A stretch of 64,000 nucleotides of DNA, taken from assembly GCF_000279145.1 (NCBI RefSeq), contig NC_018178.1:1612001-1676000 (forward strand). Reading direction: 5' to 3'. Below are positions 39,745 to 47,730 of the stretch, one piece after another. The notes beneath the pieces were generated by a model. It was not told where the DNA came from. It did no database searches and was given only the letters and a program-made list of their open reading frames with translations. The translations under genes were made by a program, and so were the position numbers. This DNA is from Melioribacter roseus P3M-2. Lineage in GTDB: Bacteria > Bacteroidota > Ignavibacteria > Ignavibacteriales > Melioribacteraceae. The stretch's first letter is position 1. Each line of letters opens with the position of its first letter.

Positions 39745-39953
39745 CGTTCTTATTATTTTCTTAGTGCAAAGATAGTTTTAATTATTTAATCAAAAAAGCG
39801 TGAAATCTATTGATTAATTATTAGCCTTTGACATAAATCAAAATGTTGATAAAAAAGACAAAAAATGTTTGTTTTAAGTTGAAAAATTGTTAAATTTTGT
39901 ACGTCTGCGAAAAGCAGGAATGTAAAACATTCAATAATAAAAGGAGTAATCCT

Positions 39954-40235
39954 ATGCCAATGACAAAGAGTCAAATTGTAGACCACATGGCAAAGAAGAC
40001 CGGGCTTACAAAAAAACAAACAGCTCAGTTCTTGGAAGAGTTTATAGCTCTGGCTTACAAAGAAGCTAAAAAAGAGTTTCTTATTCCCGGTCTGGGTAAA
40101 GTAGTTCTTGTTAAAAGAAAAGCTCGCAAAGGAAGAAATCCCCAAACAGGCGAAACAATTAAAATTCCTGCAAAGAAAGTTCTCAAATTCAGATTCGTTA
40201 AAGCAGCTAAAGACGCTATCCTGGGAACAAAATAA
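39954..40235 (+). CDS. HU/IHF family DNA-binding protein
   Basis: A 93-residue nucleoid-associated protein of the HU fold, with KSQIVDHMAKKTGLTKKQT at the N-terminus and the DNA-binding arm RKGRNPQTGETIKIPAKKV. It is a strongly basic homodimer expected to bend DNA. AAGGAG precedes the ATG at 39954, which decides the start against a longer frame. A terminator follows. The upstream TTTG and TAAATTTTG about 19 bases apart resemble a Bacteroidota promoter but I give this little weight. Confidence 0.95.
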   Translation: MPMTKSQIVDHMAKKTGLTKKQTAQFLEEFIALAYKEAKKEFLIPGLGKVVLVKRKARKGRNPQTGETIKIPAKKVLKFRFVKAAKDAILGTK

Positions 40236-40267
40236 TAAGCTATCTTCGCTTTTACTATATCTTTGTT

Positions 40268-40296
40268 AAAAGAGGCTGATTTTCAGCCTCTTTTTA
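40268..40296 (+). terminator. Intrinsic terminator of the HU gene
   Basis: The perfect stem AGAGGCTGA/TCAGCCTCT (40271-40279 and 40283-40291) is followed by TTTTT. It also overlaps the end of the convergent gene at 40283. Confidence 0.85.
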
Positions 40297-40783
40297 TTTT
40301 CCCTCTATCGGTTTTAATTTTGTTTAACAGCTCGTTGTAAAGTTTTTCAGGGATGTTGCGGAGAATTTTAGTCGATAGTTTTTGGAAATCGCCGACGTGC
40401 GAATAAAAACCGACCGTAACATTCTGCGATTTATCATGAAGATAAATAGGACGTGTGGGAAAACCGCTGAAAATCCCCCCTTTCAATTCGTCGATATTTT
40501 TGTAATGAATGATTACCTTCTTTTTGCTCATAAAAAAGTCGCTGCACACCATCTTTTCGTTGTCCGCTTCGATTACAAACGGAAAAAGACGGTAGGTCTT
40601 TATGAAATATCTGTTGATGATGTAGATTATCAATCCGTTTATTGCGGCGGGAAAGACGAAATACCATTTCTCGGTTATGAAATAAACCGAAGAGATAAAA
40701 TGAATCGAAAGAAAGAATGTAGCTATTATATTTCCGTATCGATAAATTATGCGAGCAAAAAAAGAATAACTGAATTTTTCCAT
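40283..40783 (-). CDS. PH-like domain membrane protein, unknown function
   Basis: A 166-residue protein with two hydrophobic helices (residues about 15-60, ATFFLSIHFISS and FVFPAAINGLIIYI) and a C-terminal domain of about 90 residues that is beta-rich, like bacterial PH domains. The start at 40783 was chosen because the longer frame would run into the divergent ypdA start region and adds an unlikely hydrophobic extension. Function unknown. Confidence 0.6.
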   Translation of the reverse strand: MEKFSYSFFARIIYRYGNIIATFFLSIHFISSVYFITEKWYFVFPAAINGLIIYIINRYFIKTYRLFPFVIEADNEKMVCSDFFMSKKKVIIHYKNIDELKGGIFSGFPTRPIYLHDKSQNVTVGFYSHVGDFQKLSTKILRNIPEKLYNELLNKIKTDRGKIKRG

Positions 40784-40839
40784 TTCGTTTTTTGTTAATG
40801 TTTCGAATAACCAATTGTTAATATAGAAAAAAATATTGT

Positions 40840-41826
40840 ATGAATAAGACGACTTACGACGTAATAATAGTGGGAGCCGGTCCGATCGGAATGGCATGCG
40901 GCATCGAAGCTTCCAAAAGAAAATTAAAATATCTGATACTCGAAAAAGGATGCCTGGTAAATTCAATTTATAATTTCCCCGTCAATATGACGTTCTTTTC
41001 GACGTCCGAAAGGCTGGAAATTGGAGGCGTGCCCTTTGTGTCCCACGGCACGAAACCGACTCGGAGGGAAGCCCTCGAATATTACAGACGCGTAAAATCC
41101 GCCTGGAATCTTAAAGTGAATTATTTCGAAAAAGTTGAAGAAGTCTTGCGCGGCAAAAATCTATTCGAAGTTATTTCGGATAAAGGAAAATATCGCTGCA
41201 GGTATCTGGTGTTGGCTACGGGATATTACGACCACCCCAATCTTATGAACATTCCGGGCGAGAATCTTCCTAAAGTATTTCATTACTATAAAGAGCCGCA
41301 TCCGTTCAACGACCAGAAAGTGGCAATAGTAGGAGGAGGAAATTCCGCAGTCGACGTAGCTTTGGAGACATTCAGACACGGCGCCGAAGTAACTATGATC
41401 GTCAAAAGAAACTCGCTCGATAAAAATGTAAAATATTGGGTAAGACCCGATATCGAAAATCGAATTAAAGAAGGAAGCGTCAAAGCCTTCTTCAACGCAA
41501 AACTTACCGAGATAAAAGAAAAAGAAATTGTAATCGAACAAAACGGAAAAAGAATTACTCTGGAAAACGATTTTGTTTTTGCGATGACCGGCTATCATCC
41601 CGATTTCAAGTTCCTTGAAAAAACCGGCGTTGAATTCGAAGGAAGAAAATTGAAAATTCCATCAGTAAATTCTGAAACGCAGGAGACAAACATCCCTGAC
41701 CTTTTCCTGGCTGGAGTCGTATGCGGAGGCATGGATACGGGAAAATGGTTTATCGAGAATTCGATTGAACACGCAACCAGAATATTCGACGCGATAGAAA
41801 AAAGAATACGCGGGAGAAGAAAATAA
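40840..41826 (+). CDS. ypdA: YpdA family flavin oxidoreductase (bacillithiol disulfide reductase)
   Basis: A 328-residue FAD/NADPH-dependent oxidoreductase of the YpdA type, which reduces bacillithiol disulfide. The FAD fold has VGAGPIGMACG near residue 11, the NADPH fold has VGGGNSAVDVALE near residue 166, and the C-terminal LAGVVCGGMDTGKWFIEN is the YpdA-type signature with a Cys. The family is a marker for bacillithiol use in Gram-positive and Bacteroidota-related bacteria. It is followed by serA with a 76-base gap. Confidence 0.88.
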   Translation: MNKTTYDVIIVGAGPIGMACGIEASKRKLKYLILEKGCLVNSIYNFPVNMTFFSTSERLEIGGVPFVSHGTKPTRREALEYYRRVKSAWNLKVNYFEKVEEVLRGKNLFEVISDKGKYRCRYLVLATGYYDHPNLMNIPGENLPKVFHYYKEPHPFNDQKVAIVGGGNSAVDVALETFRHGAEVTMIVKRNSLDKNVKYWVRPDIENRIKEGSVKAFFNAKLTEIKEKEIVIEQNGKRITLENDFVFAMTGYHPDFKFLEKTGVEFEGRKLKIPSVNSETQETNIPDLFLAGVVCGGMDTGKWFIENSIEHATRIFDAIEKRIRGRRK

Positions 41827-41902
41827 TAGAAAGACTTTTCTATTGTCTTTTATCCGGCATATATTTGTAGAATAATTTTCAATTTAATTGCCGGTTAAAA
41901 CG

Positions 41903-43138
41903 ATGGGGAAGACCTACTCGCTTCCGAAAGAAAAAATCAAGATTTTGCTGCTCGAGGGCGTGCATCCCAACGCCGTCGAATATTTCAGAAACAACGAATT
42001 CAGCAATATCGAGTATCTCAAAACGTCTCTTGAAGGAGACGAATTAATCGAAAAAATCCGGGACGCCCACATTATCGGCATTCGTTCGCGCACGCACCTG
42101 ACCGAAGACGTATTAAAATATGCAAAAAAATTGTTTGCCATCGGATGTTACAGCATTGGCACGAATCAGGTTGATCTCGATGCCGCGCGTATGAGAGGTA
42201 TTCCTGTGTTCAATGCCCCTTTTTCGAATACGCGTTCAGTGGCGGAACTTGTAGTAGCGGAAATAATTTTTTTGATGAGAGGCATAGCCGAAAAGAATAT
42301 TCTGGCGCACCAAGGCTTATGGCTTAAAGAAGCAAAAAATTCGTACGAAGTGCGCGGTAAAACTCTCGGAATTGTAGGCTACGGGCATATCGGTTCGCAG
42401 GTATCGATTCTCGCCGAAAGCCTCGGCATGAATGTCTACTATTACGACATAGTAAAAAAATTGAGTCTCGGAAATTCCAAACCGTGCGACAGTCTTGACG
42501 AACTTCTGAAAATATCGGACGTGGTTACTCTCCACGTGCCTGAAACGGAACTGACGAAAAATATGATCGCTCAGGAACAACTTAGTCTTATGAAAAAAGG
42601 CTCTTATTTGATAAACAGTTCGCGGGGAACGGTAGTCAATTTGAACGACCTGGCAGAATTTATTGAGTCGGGTCATATTGCCGGCGCCGCCATCGATGTT
42701 TTCCCCGAAGAACCCGTTTCCAACGAGGAAAAATTCGTTTCGATTTTACAGAAATTCAATAATGTGATATTGACTCCCCACATCGGAGGCAGCACGTGCG
42801 AAGCGCAGGCTAATATCGGATTGGAAGTTTCGGAAAAGCTGGTTCAATACTGCGACGTCGGCTCGACGATAGGAGCGACTAATTTTGTGCAAATATCATT
42901 GGCGCCCAATATAAATCGTCAGCGGTATCTCCATATCCATCACAATAAACCCGGCGTAATGAACAAGATATCAAAAGTTTTCACCTCGCGTAAATTGAAT
43001 ATTGCGGCTCAGTACCTTCAAACCGATCCTTACATAGGATACGTAATCATCGATATCGACAGCAGAGAGATGAGCGGAGAAATTATGAAAGAATTAAAGG
43101 CAATTCCTGAAACTATTAAAACAAGGATGTTGTTGTAA
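41903..43138 (+). CDS. serA: D-3-phosphoglycerate dehydrogenase
   Basis: First step of serine biosynthesis: oxidises 3-phosphoglycerate to 3-phosphohydroxypyruvate with NAD. The 411-residue protein has the catalytic NAD domain with GYGHIGSQV, the active-site residues in SSRGTVVN and the TPHIGGST motif, and a C-terminal ACT domain (about 340-411, HHNKPGVMNKISKVF), which binds serine for feedback inhibition in the E. coli-like type. I prefer the ATG at 41903 over an upstream TTG. Confidence 0.93.
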   Translation: MGKTYSLPKEKIKILLLEGVHPNAVEYFRNNEFSNIEYLKTSLEGDELIEKIRDAHIIGIRSRTHLTEDVLKYAKKLFAIGCYSIGTNQVDLDAARMRGIPVFNAPFSNTRSVAELVVAEIIFLMRGIAEKNILAHQGLWLKEAKNSYEVRGKTLGIVGYGHIGSQVSILAESLGMNVYYYDIVKKLSLGNSKPCDSLDELLKISDVVTLHVPETELTKNMIAQEQLSLMKKGSYLINSSRGTVVNLNDLAEFIESGHIAGAAIDVFPEEPVSNEEKFVSILQKFNNVILTPHIGGSTCEAQANIGLEVSEKLVQYCDVGSTIGATNFVQISLAPNINRQRYLHIHHNKPGVMNKISKVFTSRKLNIAAQYLQTDPYIGYVIIDIDSREMSGEIMKELKAIPETIKTRMLL

Positions 43139-43218
43139 TGATATCTCGGCGTTATAATTTGACATCGAGTATTTTAAAGAATATCTTACGCAACCACATC
43201 ACAACAAGAGAGGTAAAG

Positions 43219-43785
43219 ATGAAAAGCGCATATAAATCATTTGTATTGCTTGTAATGTTTTTCTCGGCTGTAATTACTACTTCCGGTCAAAAAGCGGAAA
43301 ATTTCAAATTGAAGGACTACAACGGTAAAGAATACCGGCTGAGCGATTTCAAAGACTCAAAAGCAATAGTAATTATGTTCATTGCCACGCAATGCCCCGT
43401 TTCGAACGCATACAATTCCAGAATGATAGAACTCTACAAGGACTACAAAGATAAAGGCGTTAGTTTCGTCGGCATCAATTCAAACAAACAGGAAAGCGTG
43501 GAAGAAATTAAAGAACACGCAAAAGAAAACGGGTTCGAATTCGTAATCCTCAAAGACGAAAAAAATGTGATCGCAGATAAATTCGGAGCTTCAGTAACCC
43601 CCGAAATCTACGTTCTGAACGGCGACTTCGAAATTTTGTACCACGGAAGAATAGACGACTCGCGAAAAGAAGACGAAGTTAAAACTCACGATTTGAGAGT
43701 AGCTCTCGACGAAATTTTAGCCGGCAAAAAAGTTTCAAATCCCAAAACAAAAGCGTTCGGATGTACAATAAAAAGAGTAAACTAA
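43219..43785 (+). CDS. Periplasmic thioredoxin-fold redoxin (CPVS type)
   Basis: A 188-residue exported protein with a signal peptide (SFVLLVMFFSAVITTSG) and an AhpC/TSA thioredoxin-like fold. The active-site region reads ATQCPVSNAYNSRM with one Cys, the pattern of the CPVSN redoxin family, and the C-terminal GCTIKR supplies a second Cys. AGAGAGG is upstream of the ATG at 43219, which supports this start over a longer frame at 43138. It is followed after 1 base by tlpA. Its partner and target are unknown. Confidence 0.8.
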   Translation: MKSAYKSFVLLVMFFSAVITTSGQKAENFKLKDYNGKEYRLSDFKDSKAIVIMFIATQCPVSNAYNSRMIELYKDYKDKGVSFVGINSNKQESVEEIKEHAKENGFEFVILKDEKNVIADKFGASVTPEIYVLNGDFEILYHGRIDDSRKEDEVKTHDLRVALDEILAGKKVSNPKTKAFGCTIKRVN

Positions 43786-43786
43786 C

Positions 43787-44299
43787 ATGCGCAAATTAAT
43801 CCTGGTTGTTTTACTGACATTAATACCAGCGACCTTCTTTGCCGAAAGCAAACAAAAAGATACGGCAAAAGAGGTCAAAATTGTTGCTATTAATAAAGAC
43901 GGATTAAACAAGGTTATTAAAAACAGGAAAGGGAAGGTTCTCTTTCTGAATTTATGGGCTACTTGGTGCATACCGTGCCGCGAGGAAATACCCGACATCG
44001 TGAAATTAGCGGGGGAATACGAAGACGTTGAATTTATCGGATTGAGCGTCGATTTTCCGGAAGACGTCGACTCCAAGGTTATTCCCTTTCTGAAATTTAA
44101 TAACGTGCTATATACGAATTACATTAACGGTTTCGAAAACGACGAGGAGTTGATAAATTTTCTCGACGAAAATTGGAACGGCGCATTGCCCGCTACGTTG
44201 ATTTACGACTCCAAAGGAAAAAAGACTTCATTTCTAGAAGGCAAAAAAACTTATAAAGAATTCAAGGAAGAAATCGAAAGAGCAAGGAAAAGAAAATAA
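43787..44299 (+). CDS. TlpA-like periplasmic thioredoxin
   Basis: A 170-residue exported thioredoxin-like protein. A signal peptide (LVVLLTLIPATFFAES) is followed by a thioredoxin fold with the classical active site WATWCIPCREE near residue 62. Such proteins reduce or shuffle disulfides in the periplasm, often for cytochrome c or copper centre assembly. It forms a two-gene operon with the redoxin before it (1 base gap). No cytochrome genes are nearby, so the client is not shown. Confidence 0.87.
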   Translation: MRKLILVVLLTLIPATFFAESKQKDTAKEVKIVAINKDGLNKVIKNRKGKVLFLNLWATWCIPCREEIPDIVKLAGEYEDVEFIGLSVDFPEDVDSKVIPFLKFNNVLYTNYINGFENDEELINFLDENWNGALPATLIYDSKGKKTSFLEGKKTYKEFKEEIERARKRK

Positions 44300-44311
44300 T
44301 CCTTGCTCTTT
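44277..44311. terminator. Bidirectional hairpin at the tlpA/phosphatase junction
   Basis: A perfect 12-base-pair stem, AAAGAGCAAGGA with TCCTTGCTCTTT (44277-44288 and 44300-44311), spans the tlpA stop and lies between convergent genes. T-runs are weak, but the stem is long. Confidence 0.6.
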
Positions 44312-44321
44312 CCCTAATAAA

Positions 44322-45521
44322 TTATTTCTTCAGTTCGAAATGGTCGTAAAGCTCGCCCGTAACCGTATAGGAATTATAAATCAATCTGTCGCCTTGTATG
44401 TCGATTACCTGAAAAAGTTGCGTGAAAGTTCCGAGTTTGGCGATTAAATCTTTGTACATCGGATTTGCAGGATACTGTTTTGGGCCTGATACGGACGTTA
44501 CATATACGGTTCCTTTCGATTCGTCGTCCGAAATTTTGCCGTTATATATTTTATATGTCCTGGCATAAGTATGATCGTGACCCTGCAAAACGAGATCCAC
44601 ATTAAACTTGTCGAAAATCGGCATGAATGTTTCCCTTATATCCTTATTGTCTCTTCCTTCGCCCGTTGAATAGACTGGGTGATGATACGTTACGACTGTC
44701 CATTTGTTAGGATTGTCGGATAATATATTTTCAAGCCATTCGGCCTGATCTTTCAGGCGGTAATTTGTGTTGAGCACAATAAACCTTACGCCCTGGTAAT
44801 CTACATAATAAACCGATTCTTCCAATCCTTCGGGACCGTTTTCGGGCAACGTAAAAAGACTTTGCCAGAGCGGATATTTGTCGGTTTTTTTCTTTTTACC
44901 GTCTGCCATTTCAAAATAGAGGTCGTGATTTCCGATGGCCATAATCGATGGTACAATCCGGTGAATGAATCCCGTGGCGTCGAACCATTCTTTCCACATC
45001 GACTCGTCTGGCAGGTCTGTTAGATCGCCCGCAAAAAGCCAGAAAGAAGCTTCGGGCGCGGTCATTAAAGCTTTTCTGAATACTCTTGCCAAATCTTCGC
45101 GGATTCCGTTTTGAGGGTCGCCGAAATAAACGAATCGGAAAGGTTGATCGGTATCGGATGCGGTTCTGAATTGATTCCATTCGCTCGTTACGGAGTCGTA
45201 GCCCACCCTGTAAACATAAAGCGTATTCGGTTTCAAATCGTTCAGTACCGCCGAATACGTATATGACAAATTGCCTTTGTAATTCAGTTCGTTCATTTGC
45301 GCCGGAGTTTTAATAGCGCTGTCTTTGAATTCGATCCACTTTGTCGCCTCTGCCAATTCTACAAAACTATTGTCATGGCTTTCGTTTGTATGCCAGGTTA
45401 CGGCGATACTCGACGAGGGTTGTTCGGTCAGATTAAGAATAATTCTGTCCGGGGCGTCAATGTGCTGCGCTTTCAGAAAAGCGACGAAAAGCAGGAAATA
45501 GATTAATGTTATTTTTTTCAT
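44322..45521 (-). CDS. Exported purple-acid-phosphatase-like metallophosphoesterase
   Basis: A 399-residue protein with a signal peptide (ITLIYFLLFVAFLKAQ), an N-terminal fibronectin-III-like domain (about 22-120) and a dinuclear metallophosphoesterase domain. Metal ligands appear in the standard order: YFGDPQ, FAGDLTD, GNHD, VTYHHPVYS and GHDHTYAR. This arrangement is that of purple acid phosphatases, which hydrolyse phosphate monoesters outside the cytoplasm. AAAGG precedes the start. Substrate unknown. Confidence 0.9.
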   Translation of the reverse strand: MKKITLIYFLLFVAFLKAQHIDAPDRIILNLTEQPSSSIAVTWHTNESHDNSFVELAEATKWIEFKDSAIKTPAQMNELNYKGNLSYTYSAVLNDLKPNTLYVYRVGYDSVTSEWNQFRTASDTDQPFRFVYFGDPQNGIREDLARVFRKALMTAPEASFWLFAGDLTDLPDESMWKEWFDATGFIHRIVPSIMAIGNHDLYFEMADGKKKKTDKYPLWQSLFTLPENGPEGLEESVYYVDYQGVRFIVLNTNYRLKDQAEWLENILSDNPNKWTVVTYHHPVYSTGEGRDNKDIRETFMPIFDKFNVDLVLQGHDHTYARTYKIYNGKISDDESKGTVYVTSVSGPKQYPANPMYKDLIAKLGTFTQLFQVIDIQGDRLIYNSYTVTGELYDHFELKK

Positions 45522-45535
45522 TACGAACCTTTCTA

Positions 45536-46873
45536 TTATTTGAAAACGTTGATTGTGTATTTACTAACGTCAAATTTTCTTTTGCAGCCCGCATAATTCA
45601 TATACCTAATTTTCCCGAAAACGGGTCGCTCGCTCCAGGCGCGGTCGTGAACGCCCCCGATAGACCATGCAATGCCTGTATATCCGTTAGGGTCGCGTCC
45701 GTCGAGTTCGTGCTTGTCGTTTAGATAGATTGCATATTTAAGCGCTTCTTCGGGCGAGTTTGTCCATTCCAAAATTTTCTTAGCCCAATACATTCTGAGA
45801 TAACCGTGCATTTTCCCTTTTGTCTTCATTTCAAACTGGGCGGCGTTCCACAGCGAGTCGTGAGTTTTTCCTTCTTCGAGTTCTTCGAGCGAATAGACGT
45901 ATTCTCGTTTGTCGCGGCGGTGTTCGTTAAGCGTCTTTTGAGCCCATTCGGGAAAACCTTCGAATGAATCGTATTTCTTGTTATAGTAACAAAAATTGTC
46001 CGACAATTCTTTGCGCACTATCAATTCTTCGAGAAAGCTTTCTCTCGATTTAGAATGCTCCGTTCTTCTGAGTATTTCGAGCGCAATACGCTGAGCCGAT
46101 ATGTGTCCGAAATGGAGATGAATCGATAAATTCGAAAGTGCATTTTCGTTCGGATCGTTCTTTTTGTCCGAATAAAATTCCAGTTTGCTTTCGATGAAGC
46201 TATCGAGAATTTCAAAAGCCGCCTCTTCGCCGGGCAAAATCCAGTCGATTTCTTGCACGCTCGCATCGGTTTTAATTTTTAAGTTTTCCCAGTCGTTTTT
46301 AATGTTTGTAAATTCATTGACGGGCATTTTTTTCAACGGCGGAAAATCGTCCATAAACTCGGGGAGAAGTTTCTGAATTTTGGGTCTGAATGTATATGCG
46401 GCAAATTCCTGCTTCCCTGAAGCCAGAAAACAAGGAACGATATTATGCGCGTCGACGTCGTAAAACGGAATTTTGATTTTTGAATGAACTTCCTTTTTCC
46501 ACTTCCTGGTAATTCTAAGAGGATTGAAATCCGTGATTAATTCCGAACAGCCCGATTCCTTTACAAACGCCGGAATTGTAACTGCGGGATTGCCTGAAAG
46601 AAGTTTGAAACCGATATTCAATTTCGACAATTTTTTTTCGACCTGTTTCAATCCGTTTATCATGAAAGAATATTGACGCAGCGAGGCGCCCAAGAATTCC
46701 GGAACGAGATTGAAAATTACAATCAGGGGCAATTGTCTCTCCTTTGCTCTGTGATAAGCAAACAGGAGCGCCCAGTTGTCGTATACTCGCTGGTCTCTTT
46801 GCATCCAGTAGATGACAGCGCCGTTTTTGAGCTCGGCGTCTTTCAGTTTCCGCACTCTTTTGGGAAGAACCAT
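45536..46873 (-). CDS. phr: Class II deoxyribodipyrimidine photolyase
   Basis: Light-driven, FAD-dependent repair of cyclobutane pyrimidine dimers. The 445-residue protein has class II features: an N-terminal alpha/beta domain (VIYWMQRDQRVYDNWAL), the C-terminal FAD domain with MHGYLRMYWAKKILEWT and the class II segment DGRDPNGYTGIAWSIGG with WSERPVFG. I chose the ATG at 46873; a longer frame adds an unlikely 20-residue hydrophobic start. Its presence suggests life with at least occasional light exposure, which fits the carotenoid operon. Confidence 0.93.
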   Translation of the reverse strand: MVLPKRVRKLKDAELKNGAVIYWMQRDQRVYDNWALLFAYHRAKERQLPLIVIFNLVPEFLGASLRQYSFMINGLKQVEKKLSKLNIGFKLLSGNPAVTIPAFVKESGCSELITDFNPLRITRKWKKEVHSKIKIPFYDVDAHNIVPCFLASGKQEFAAYTFRPKIQKLLPEFMDDFPPLKKMPVNEFTNIKNDWENLKIKTDASVQEIDWILPGEEAAFEILDSFIESKLEFYSDKKNDPNENALSNLSIHLHFGHISAQRIALEILRRTEHSKSRESFLEELIVRKELSDNFCYYNKKYDSFEGFPEWAQKTLNEHRRDKREYVYSLEELEEGKTHDSLWNAAQFEMKTKGKMHGYLRMYWAKKILEWTNSPEEALKYAIYLNDKHELDGRDPNGYTGIAWSIGGVHDRAWSERPVFGKIRYMNYAGCKRKFDVSKYTINVFK

Positions 46874-46974
46874 ATCCGTCCGTATCAGATTAGATATCAA
46901 AAATAAAAAAGAATTTAAGATACAGAAAATCATACCTGCTTGTATAATTTAAGGAAATTTATTAATTTATACTC

Positions 46975-46985
46975 AGTCTAAATAA
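46975..46985 (+). promoter_or_regulatory. Repeated upstream motif AGTCTAAATAA (copy 1)
   Basis: The 11-base sequence lies exactly 9 bases before the ATG at 46995; the same 11 bases lie exactly 9 bases before the ATG at 47731 (47711-47721). Shared sequence and spacing suggest a common regulator or translational element. No known box is matched. Confidence 0.35.
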
Positions 46986-46994
46986 ATATTATAT

Positions 46995-47629
46995 ATGAAA
47001 CCGATTCTGATATTAATTGCAAACAAATTTTTTCTGACAAATTACGCTATAAGCTGTATTCTGCAGGATTTGGAAGGCATGAAAGTGACGGGAGCGCAGG
47101 AAGAAAAATTAAAGGACGAAATACGTTCCCAAAAGCCCGATATGATTATTGTGGAAACGGATATGTTAAAACAGGACAGCGTGCGGTTGATGAAAGAGAT
47201 CAAGGAGGAATTTCCGCGTCTGAAAATCATGGCGTTAGTCGACTCGGAAGACCTGTTCAATCTGAAGCGTCTGCTCGACCTTGGGCTGACGGCTATCTGT
47301 CCAAGTCCGTCACTAAAGAAGAATTGCAAAGAGCGGCATTAAAAGTATACAACGACCAAAAGTACTACAGCCAGGATATTAGCCGAAAAATATTTGATCC
47401 CGAATTTAATAGGACGCTTTCGGAAAAGCTGAGTGAACGCGAGTACGAAATATTGCGCCACATAGCGGAAGGATTAAATAATAAAGAAATAGGAAGACTG
47501 CTTTTTATCAGCGAGTTTACCGTTCTTACTCATCGCAGGAATATTATGCGCAAGCTTAATGTAAAAAACACGCCGCAACTTATTGTCGAAAGCATCAAGA
47601 GGGGATTAATCAGCATAGGAGATAATTAA
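46995..47629 (+). pseudogene. LuxR/NarL-type response regulator split by a -1 frameshift, atypical receiver
   Basis: The receiver-like domain reads in one frame to GLLDLG and then shifts to -1 at GGG (47283-47285); an extra G would restore LDLGADGYLSKSVTKEELQ and a normal 211-residue regulator. Without it, the first frame stops at 47342 and the rest is open to 47629 with a LuxR helix-turn-helix (LSEREYEILRHIAEGLNNKEI). The receiver is unusual: the acceptor position is Glu54 (in IIVETDM) and the first acidic pair is Asn-Lys, so phosphorylation is unlikely. It lies directly upstream of the heme-uptake operon and could control it if intact. A sequencing error in the G-run cannot be ruled out. 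Confidence 0.8.
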
Positions 47630-47646
47630 TACTAAGTTTTTAGTAT
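47629..47646. promoter_or_regulatory. Inverted repeat ATACTAA-N4-TTAGTAT, operator candidate
   Basis: A perfect 7-base inverted repeat at the end of the regulator gene. A direct repeat TACTAAG recurs 22 bases on (47630-47636 and 47652-47658), two helical turns apart. It lies upstream of the receptor promoter, so a regulator binding site is plausible. Confidence 0.35.
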
Positions 47647-47667
47647 CATTTTACTAAGAATGATGTA

Positions 47668-47698
47668 TTGACGGAGGCGAAGAGTTCTATTAGTTTTG
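47668..47698 (+). promoter_or_regulatory. Bacteroidota-type promoter candidate for the heme operon
   Basis: TTG at 47668-47670 and TAGTTTTG at 47691-47698 match the known -33 TTG and -7 TAnnTTTG elements with a 20-base spacer. The expected start site is about 47705, leaving a short leader before the ATG at 47731. Confidence 0.5.
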
Positions 47699-47710
47699 TA
47701 GTAAAGATTT

Positions 47711-47721
47711 AGTCTAAATAA
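47711..47721 (+). promoter_or_regulatory. Repeated upstream motif AGTCTAAATAA (copy 2)
   Basis: Identical to 46975-46985 and at the same 9-base distance from the following ATG. Here it overlaps the start of the AAGGA ribosome site. Confidence 0.35.
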
Positions 47722-47730
47722 GGACAAGAA

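Noticed and set aside
43138-43218. Longer start of the redoxin gene overlapping serA
   Set aside because: It would place 27 charged residues before a clear signal peptide, and the ribosome site AGAGAGG fits the ATG at 43219.
45506-45724. Open frame of 72 codons on the plus strand
   Set aside because: It is a shadow of the photolyase gene and the phosphatase start region, with no ribosome site or recognisable sequence.
47283-47342. Two separate small genes instead of one split regulator
   Set aside because: The two frames together give one continuous LuxR-type regulator with LDLGADGYLSK at the junction, and the second frame's first codons lie inside the receiver domain.
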